Shown here one piece after another: positions 56,860 through 64,000 of a DNA stretch of 64,000 nt. Within the stretch, counting starts at the first letter, position 1, and every line of letters starts with the position of its first letter. This stretch comes from Tetraselmis striata (taxonomy: Eukaryota; Chlorophyta; Chlorodendrophyceae; Chlorodendrales; Chlorodendraceae). The notes under the pieces are model-generated. The model did no database searches, was not told the DNA's origin, and was given only the letters and a program-made list of their open reading frames with translations. The translations under genes were made by a program, and so were the position numbers. The stretch covers positions 62,001-126,000 of the forward strand of contig VCJN01002593.1 of NCBI GenBank assembly GCA_006384855.1, in the 5' to 3' direction.

Positions 56860-57215
56860 CCCCCCCCCCCCCCGCCCCCCGCCCTCCATCCCGCCTATTC
56901 CACAGCTCTTACCGTGAGCATGGTGGTTGTCGCGCCTTTACCAGCCTCCGAGCCGCTGGCATCCGGCACGCCCCCACCCCCGCCTAATGCGAGCGCAAGT
57001 CCACAGGGTGTGGCTGCCGACGCGCCGGCTCCCTGCCCGCCGCTCTCCCCAGCCTGGCTATCGCTATGCGTAGGCCAGCCCTCGCCCGCATCGCCAGCGA
57101 CAGCCAAGCTCGGCGACAGGTCTGCCGCTGGCGGGCCCTGCCCCTGACCCGCCACTGACTGCGTATCGGCCCGGCTAGGTCCAACGGCAAGGGCCGCCAC
57201 GCGACGAGAGCGTTG
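56860..57215 (-). repeat. Exon-like module, copy 2
   Basis: Second copy of 54375-54760. The donor-like GTAAGAG and acceptor-like GATACGCAG are both preserved. A poly-C run lies at about 56856-56880, and a poly-G run at 57313-57331 follows beyond it. Confidence 0.55.
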
Positions 57216-57748
57216 GGTGGGGGCACGTCGAGCAGACGAAGCCCTCGGTCGAGCGGGTCGGGCGGACCGGCTGGCAGACTCTCGAGAGGGTGGCCGCGTG
57301 CGGGGGGGAAGCGGGGGGGGGGGGGGGGGGGTTGCTAGGCACCTCCATCGCGATGGGACCTACCCCAGCCTGCATGGCAGTAACCGATAGCGCGAGCTGC
57401 AAGTCTCTATAGCTGCCTACTCACCAGCCGTGCAGACCTACGCCGAAGGTAGGCGGAGTCCGTTCATGTCACGGATCCGGGCGTTCGCGCCTTTTTGTGT
57501 AAGTTAAGACCCTGCATGCCTGTGTCGCGTGGGATCCTTACCTATGAATTGTCGCTAACTGTCTGCCACGGCCCGGTTTGGGTTCTGGGCAGCCTTGGCG
57601 GTGGTGGAAAGGTATACTAGTAGCGACTAGTAGTACTGCGCAGCCCCCCCTCCACTCGAGTGGGCGGGATAAGGGATGGCGGCGGCGACGGCGAGTACAG
57701 TACTTTGCGCTGTATATGTATGTCTGTAGTACATTGTTTGGCGGGTGA

Positions 57749-60406
57749 GCTAGTAAATTGTCCCATTTTCAGTGAGTCAAAAGTGAAGTATAGTGGCCTC
57801 TACCGTTTACGCTAGTATATTGCGCTTTTCTCGTGTGCACACGCTATTCCGACATGCCCGTGTTACAACAAAACCCGCGCCAAATAACACACAAGCAATA
57901 TCACGGCTTGCAGCCGCACCCCTCTCTTTATTGGCATATATCATGGAGACTGTGTATTGCTCTACCCGACTGAAATCAGGGGAGCCGTCGTCGATGTGAA
58001 GTGGTCATTTGCATGTACCTTCGCCGTTATGCACCAGCTATCCGCTATGCCCGCCCAACAACAAAGCTCGCGCTAAATAACACACTACTAATATCACCTC
58101 GTTGCAGCCGCACCCCACTTGTTGGCATATATCATGGAGACTGTGTATCGCTTTTACACTACTGTAATTCGAGCCGCCGTCGATGTGAAGTAGTCATTTG
58201 CATGTGCCTTTGGCGGTATATGCACCCGTTGTATCCGGCTATGCGCCGCGCTACGACAAGTAAGCCCACGGCAAATAACACGCTACTAAAATCCCGGCTT
58301 TGCAGCCGCGCTCCCGCTCCCTTATTGGCATTCATTATGGAGACTGTGTAGCGATGTACACGACATCAAATTGGAGCCGTCGTCGATGTGAAGTGGTCAT
58401 TTGCATGTGTCTTCGGCTTTTACTTTTGGAATGTTGTCTTTGCACGCACGGCATGAGTTATATCGGAGGCACCGCAAAGCGCCTCGATGGCCCGCGCACA
58501 TGAGGAAGCATGTCGTATTGGATGGGGGTAACACGCTCCAACATGCCACACCTCGTCCGGATCAGTTCTTGGTACCATGCGGCGGGTGGCCCTCCCCGGA
58601 GGCAGGGGACCCTCCCACGAGGGGATCCTCCCAGGAGGGGACCCTCTCAGGAGGGTCCCCTTCCTGAGGGGCTTTGTGGATATATATCAACATACCTTAC
58701 AACTTGGGTGCCATGTGGGTATACGAGCACGATATATTGACCGTCAATTCAACCAACCGCAAGTTGGCCGCGATCCGCAATCTGGGCGCCGCATTGGCGC
58801 GGGGGCGCCGCGACGGCACGGGAGCTAAGCGCCGCGAGGGGGATGTGATAATTAATGATACGTATTACATTTTCCACCTATGAGCTAGGCACATCATGAA
58901 GTACATGCAGTTGACAATGAGTACCGCATTATGCAACGATGTATCCCATATCTGGCCCATCTTCCACGCCATGTATGTATGCATTACGTTCAGCACCTAT
59001 ACGCCAAGGACTGCGGCTCTCCCCCCCCCCTTCATGAATTAAATGCAGCACATACTGAGTGCCACATTCTAGAACGATGAATCCCACATGGTGCCCATCG
59101 GTCGGAATGGTCGCCGGTGGATGAATCGTCACGCTGCACGATCTGACGCCTCGCAGCCGGAGGCCAAAACGCACGCCCGGTGTTGCGGTTGGTCTCGCTG
59201 GTATTAGTTCATGTACGCTAGCTTGAAGCGCGGCAAAAGCAGAAAATGCACCTGATCCATACGCGCGAACGAGTTGGCGATCTGCGATAGGGACCGGCGA
59301 TAGGGATGCTCCGCCAACGAGAAGTTGCACGCCCGAGTCCCGAGCTCCGCGATGTCGTAGGTGCAACTGCAATCAACAGGGTTATTCGCGTGGAACTCGT
59401 CTAACTCGTCGATGTAGAACTCCGTCCACATGGAGCAACTCCGCCTCTCGTAACATCAAAGCGTAGTTGTGCATGTTGCACCTTTGGGACGGGCCGGCAC
59501 ATGTGCGCCTAATGTGAGTGAATGCGGCACGCAATAACAGCGTTGCGAAGCGGTGACAATTCATTAGGTGCTCATTCGTTGTCGTATGTGCGTGACTGAT
59601 TTCGTCGGGTGCTTTCGGATACAAGGCCAATAAGTGGTCAAACGCATCATGGGACGCTCGAAGCATCCATGACCGCAAACACATGCATAAACGACACAGT
59701 CTATGTGAATACACATACGCGCTACACTATGTCCACGTGTCCAAAGGGCACCCTCCCCACAGGGTCCCCTCCCTAGAGGGTACCCGTTGTATCGGGGGCA
59801 TCGTGTGGGCACCGCAAACACATGCACAAGGCAGTCAATGTGAATCTACATACGCGACACAATGTGTCCCTCCTCCAAAGGGTCCCCTTCCCAGAGGGTC
59901 CCCTCCCCAGAGGGTCTGTATAGTGGTCCGCATAGTGTCATAGTGGCATCCCGGCAGCTATTAAACCCGTCGCTATGACCGCCCACGATCCCCATCCAAC
60001 CGCGCCATGGTGTCGTCGCGCACTCCGCGGTCACCCTCAATACGGGTGACCCGCCTCTCGCCCTCACTCCATCCGCGTCGACCGTGACATGCGTTGATCG
60101 CTATCTGTTCAGGGAGTAGACGTCGTTATGACCGGTGAGGGCGTTCCGCACTTGCGCACATTTGGCCACCATACGGCGTCCTCCCCGGTGGGCGTGTTCC
60201 CTTTAGCGCGTCTCAACGGCGCACATCCAGGCGGAACTAGGTTAGGTCACATCGCTGGACCCCAGCAGGAGATGAGCGGGGTGACAGCGGCGTACCGAGG
60301 TACAAATCAAAGCCTTTGCGCGCGACGGCGCGCGGCATAACAACGCCCTCGTCATAATGTCGTTTCCGTGTCTGCAAAACATTAAAAACTCTGGATCCAT
60401 GAATGC
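57749..60406 (-). repeat. Right arm of the 12.6-kb inverted repeat
   Basis: Inverted partner of 47772-51187. The tandem part (57780-58400) has fewer 185-bp units than the left arm, which accounts for most of the length difference. Confidence 0.75.
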
Positions 60407-60683
60407 CCTTTTTGGGTGCAGCACGAGTAGACATAAAAGCAGCCATAACATATGAGTATGTATGTCATCTTCTAGTTTCGCTGCGCTATACGCAGCGATT
60501 CATTATCTCGTAACATGTTGCGAGCAAGGTGGCCCCAGGTTGTACAAGACCACACCCGGCTCACCACCCGTGTGAGAAATTCTCATCCGTACATACATCC
60601 GTGCGTCATCATGCCATATGGAGAAGGAGAAGAAGAACCCGTCGTTGAGCTCGCCGTTGACGCTCAAATCGCTATAAGCAGAC

Positions 60684-61497
60684 ATGACGGTTCAGTCTAA
60701 ATTGTTGCGCGATCTTGCAACAACGTTAGCTCAATTGACGGCTCGTGACCGTGTTGGCGGTGATGGAGTACATGGCTCTGGTTCCGGGCAGCAGCGCGTC
60801 GCGGGACAACCGACATGCCGCGGGGGAGCCGCAGAGTCCCCCGACTTGCTAAAGCTAGCCTCGAGCGGCCGTGTCGAATCAAAGTCCGTGAGTGACGAGG
60901 ACGACTATCTCGCGGTGCCAGAGCTACTGCATCGATCATAGTCTGGTTACGAGGCCGTTCGACCGGTCAGTTGAGTGCATGGGCTCTTCCCAAGATTACC
61001 GACCTGACAAACGAGTACCTCAAGCAGGATGACCGGCGTCTGCCGGCCCAGGAGGAGTATCTATGGATGTCGTGTTTCGGAGCCCACATGGCCGCTCTCT
61101 ACGTAGCTCTCGACAAGCTGCTACCTTACGTCCATGAAGCTAATCAAGACTTCACCCCCTTGCACGCGCTCGGAATCACGCCGAGGCCATCGACAAGGCG
61201 TTACGCTTTCGTCTACCCTTCATCCAGAGGCTAAACGAGGTCAAGCGTGTGCGCGGTGATCAAGGCGTTATGGAAGTACTGCGGGCCCAACATTTTCAGC
61301 ATGCCGCCGAACATTTGGGCTCTCCGATTTTCGGGGACCTAATGAAGGACTGCGAGCGCCGCGTCTTCGAGGCGACGGTTGCTAGCATCGTAGAAACTAC
61401 CGCTATTGCTCGGGTGGCGGCAGCGGCGGCAAGACGCGGGCGTGGACGTGGGCGTGGCGGCGGCCGCGGGCGTGGCCGCGAGGGTGAGCACGAGTGA
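60684..61497 (+). pseudogene. Gag-like ORF of a tyrosine-recombinase retroelement, frameshifted
   Basis: Three plus-strand frames join into one product: 60684-60941, 60971-about 61180 and about 61185-61497. Content: VSDEDDYLAVPELLH, then ITDLTNEYLKQDDRRLPAQE and LDKLLPYVHEANQDF, then LRFRLPFIQRLNEVKRVRGD. It ends in a Gly/Arg-rich RGRGRGRGGGRGRG tail likely to bind RNA. Two frameshifts (near 60945 and 61182) break it. The gag call rests on the basic tail and on the tyrosine-recombinase ORF that follows. Confidence 0.5.
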
Positions 61498-61979
61498 CGG
61501 TGTGGGGCGCCTTTCGCCGGAGCTGCTCGCGCATTGCCGGGCCACCTTTCGGTGACCGCCGGACGGCGAATAATCCTAGCAGCTCAACGGCGGGATGAGT
61601 GCCATGTGTCCGGACCGGACCCTCCCACCTTGCATACTTCATCTAGACCTTCCTCGGTGCGACGCTTCTTACAGCTACAACCGAGTGCGGCTCAACTATC
61701 CATCAACCTGCACATGGCGGCTCAACAATCCGCCTCCCGTACCATCTCATCGTTGCGTCCTTCGGTTGTTACACTGCGTGTTACAACTCGTTTGCAACGA
61801 CCAAGCTTCGCACGTGTACGGTACGCGCGTGACGGGCGCTACGAGCGCGACGGGCGCGCGGGGCGGCCCTCCTACTTTAACCATGCCTGCAATTCTATAC
61901 TGATGCCGCTGCAAACCCGATTTGCAACTACCGGCTAGCCGCCGGAAACCTAACCGCCGCCGCCGAGTATTTTGCTAAA

Positions 61980-62858
61980 ATGAACCGGCCCCCTGTATCT
62001 CCGTCGGCCAAGCGCCGTACTTACGTAATTGACGAGCCCGCACATGCCGCCCCTTGGGCTGCTTCACTCCGGTCTCGCTTTCGTGAGGCGTTTGGCTCAG
62101 ACGAGCTGGGACAGCGGACCCTCGACCTACTCTCCAGCTCCCTCACCGCTGAGACGCTCAAGAGCCACGCCGGCAGACTTTCTCAGCTCTCGGAGTTCCG
62201 CCACGACTCCGAGAACATTAGCCCGTTGGAGGCGACCACTGCTACTGTCGTCCGGTACGTCGCTTGGATTGGTGATCGGGGTCACATTGGGGCTAAGTCA
62301 TTGTAGCCCTACATGCCAGCGCAATCACCTTCTTCGAGCTACACAACCTCGACCCGATCGTCATGGACACCTGCACCTTACCGCCGCTCGTCGTGGCGTG
62401 ATGCAAAGGCAACACCGCCTGGAGGCTGCCCCTTTGCAAGTCCCTCTGCCTGCCAGTGTCGCTAACAACTTCGTCGAGCGCGCATAGTTGATTGTGTGTG
62501 CTCCGCTCCTCGAGTACCAGTACGACTCCCGAGCCCTCGTGGCCTCGGTGGTCAACTTCATGTTCTTTGCCACAGGACGTACTGGCGTGTCCTGCCGAGT
62601 GTGGGACGTGCATGTCGACGACTACAACATTCCCCTGCATGTGTATACCGCGAGAAGGCACGCGTAAGTCGACGCTGCCTTGACAACCTGAGCGTGCCGC
62701 CCCTTCCAGTGTCGGAACACCCCCGCATCGCGCGTATGGTGCACCACTTCATCGACCATGTACAGTCTGCCCCCCTAGACCCTGTTGCCTTGGCCGAAAT
62801 AAACTTCTGGGCGGTCATCCCAGGGGTTCACTCGTCGGCAATGTCATTGTCACGGTGA
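61980..62858 (+). pseudogene. Tyrosine recombinase (DIRS-like), frameshifted
   Basis: Begins MNRPPVSPSAKRR. An N-terminal SAM-like DNA-binding part has SSSLTAETLKSHAGRLSQLS and TATVVRYVAWIGDRGHIGAK. In shifted frames follow SAITFFELHNLDPIVMDTC, GVMQRQHRLEAAPLQVPLP, SVVNFMFFATGRTGVS, VWDVHVDDYNIPLHV and VPPLPVSEHPRIARM. The order and the VNFxFFxRxGxxxS-like block match tyrosine recombinases of DIRS/Ngaro-type elements. At least two frameshifts and stops make it inactive. No RT was found beside it. Confidence 0.6.
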
Positions 62859-62994
62859 CATTCAACATTATTTTCATTCAATGAAGCAAGGCATTGTCAT
62901 CTATGATACCATGGGTTTTAAACTTGGTAGGGGAGGGAGGAAGGAGGACTTACTATACACGTAGTAAGAAAAGGCGGGCCTCTTTGCAAAACTC

Positions 62995-63330
62995 CATGCG
63001 CACGAGCCACATGCAAAAACACTACAATACGTACTTGCTTTTGTTCATCCGACAAGTGTTGTCTAGCTGGAACCACACAACGTCCAATGCCTCCTCTCGC
63101 CGATCGATCTCCTTTATGATTGCCAAACATATGACAGTGATGGTGGTGCTACTAACTATCGTGCTCATGCTCATGAGGGAAGCATTCGAAGAAATGGTAG
63201 ACATCATCCGGTGGGCTGCGGCCGTTGAACTTCACGCATGTCATATGACATTGAAAAAGATTCTTGTTGTCCACATGCTGGCCCCAAGGCAAAAGATGAG
63301 GGAGACAAGTCATGTCTGAATCCGTGCCAT
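62995..63330 (-). pseudogene. Fragment of a transposase-like family (LDNTxRxNK motif)
   Basis: On the minus strand the frames carry GQHVDNKNLFQCHMTCVKF and then, after a shift, FQLDNTCRMNKSKYVL and FLHVARAHGV. The LDNTCRxNKxKYVL pattern resembles a block of a widespread DDE-like transposase family in algae, mosses and oomycetes. Only a short, broken part is present. Confidence 0.35.
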
Positions 63331-63429
63331 CAATCTCACAGCCGAAGAGGTATCGATTTTGGCGGCAGTATTGCGCAATACCACTTCGAGGAAATGCCTC
63401 CTATGTAGGACCCGCTCTAGGTGTTGCTT

Positions 63430-63510
63430 GATATATGATAGTCATATATGACATACGTATACATATGATACATATGTATATGATGCATGTATATGTATAT
63501 GTATATGGTA

Positions 63511-63557
<47 letters not shown>
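63430..63557. repeat. TA-rich microsatellite
   Basis: ATATGTATAC-type steps grade into an uninterrupted (TA)n run of about 40 nt near 63513-63555. Confidence 0.9.
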
Positions 63558-63558
<1 letters not shown>

Positions 63559-64000
63559 CATGAATTCCGGAAATCAACTTGGCACTACACCGGAAACGTC
63601 ATACCCGTTAATATCTCTTATGTCGTGCATGCACCTACCCTGGCGCACCCCAAGCCGGGTTGCACTGCCCGAATTTCGACAGCACCCCAGGGCTTGAAGC
63701 TAGGGCCCATATGGGACCCCGTGAGTGTGCTGACATACCGGACGTGGCCCCATGCGTGCAAGGTCGGTCATAATATGAGCCCAAAGTCGGGTCGGTCCAG
63801 CGTAGGTAAAGAACGCTTTTGTCGCACCCCGCTTTCGCGCCAGGGCAGGCAGACCGGCGACACGGCGATCACGGCCCGCTTACTGCCCCCACGACAACCA
63901 AACTGCCGGTGTGATACACACAATGGGTCTCAAGACGATAGAGGCCCTGCGGCAAGCCGCCCGGACGCTGAAGAGGCCGCCGGTGCCCGCAACGATTCGA
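63558..64000. other. Window end, nothing recognised
   Basis: No open frame with a recognisable domain and no repeat partner elsewhere in the window. Confidence 0.4.

Larger units (their letters stand above)
47772..60406. mobile_element. 12.6-kb inverted-repeat element (candidate giant transposon)
   Basis: Left arm about 47772-51187 and right arm about 57749-60406 are inverted copies, colinear at all points checked. Examples: AACGACATTATTATGATGAG at 47816 against 60340-60364; the GGGTGACCCGCC segment at 48155 against 60045; the MWTEFY coding segment at 48799 against 59431; the GATCCGGACGAGGTG segment at 49640 against 58550; the CAGTGAGTC inner edge at 51164 against 57764. Arms are diverged by substitutions and indels, and the left arm is about 0.75 kb longer. 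The core (51188-57748) contains a plus-strand ORF, a 185-bp satellite array and a duplicated module. No transposase or target duplication was recognised. It could instead be a segmental inverted duplication. Confidence 0.7.

Overview
This is a nuclear window from a eukaryote, most likely a unicellular alga of the green lineage. Five multi-exon or single-exon genes can be reconstructed with GT-AG introns (plus one probable GC-AG intron), and the reading frame closes across every junction. The content points to a starch-making, plastid-bearing cell: a predicted plastid-targeted protein carries three starch-binding-type domains fused to a sucrose-phosphate-phosphatase-like domain. Coding segments are GC-rich, while much of the intergenic DNA is AT-richer and full of transposons. 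The species cannot be fixed from the sequence alone.

Layout. 1-12.7 kb: no confident gene; dispersed repeats, a MITE copy, a 45-bp tandem repeat and microsatellites. 12.75-16.6 kb (-): a GT29 sialyltransferase-like gene with a SINE and an internal duplication in its introns. 18.27-19.97 kb (-): an intronless, probably N-myristoylated protein with a TIR-like SHxW...WLDIF..NQH domain and kinesin-light-chain-type TPRs. 20.86-21.72 kb: a DNA transposon with identical 86-bp TIRs and TAA target duplications. 22.28-24.34 kb (+): a four-exon HExxH metallopeptidase-like gene, convergent with the 12-exon starch-binding phosphatase gene at 24.45-30.09 kb (-), one intron of which holds a hairpin of about 365 nt. 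30-33.8 kb: dispersed repeats, a small poly-G MITE and a SINE with a 15-bp target duplication. 33.78-39.23 kb (-): a Ty3/Gypsy chromovirus-like LTR retrotransposon with matching LTR ends and CAGCC target duplications; its pol is decayed and interrupted by a nested MITE. 39.96-43.38 kb (+): an eight-exon TKL-like protein kinase. 44.4-47.5 kb (-): an unrecognised Pro/Ala-rich multi-exon gene.

47.77-60.41 kb: a structure of about 12.6 kb bounded by inverted arms of 2.7-3.4 kb. The arms carry a conserved coding-like segment, GAGGGTCCC-type minisatellites and a tandem repeat of roughly 185 bp. The core holds a plus-strand ORF, more than 20 units of a different 185-bp satellite, a duplicated exon-like module and a Cys-rich open frame. 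I see no recognisable transposase. Directly beside it lie a decayed gag-like plus tyrosine-recombinase element (60.68-62.86 kb, DIRS-like) and a fragment of a transposase-like family on the minus strand (63.0-63.3 kb).

A window-wide peculiarity is the abundance of poly-G/poly-C runs of 15-33 nt. Inside genes they sit almost entirely in introns and are mostly C on the sense strand, several just upstream of the 3' splice site. The least ordinary items are the starch-binding phosphatase fusion, the giant inverted-repeat element, the TIR-like/TPR protein and the strand-biased intronic poly-C tracts.
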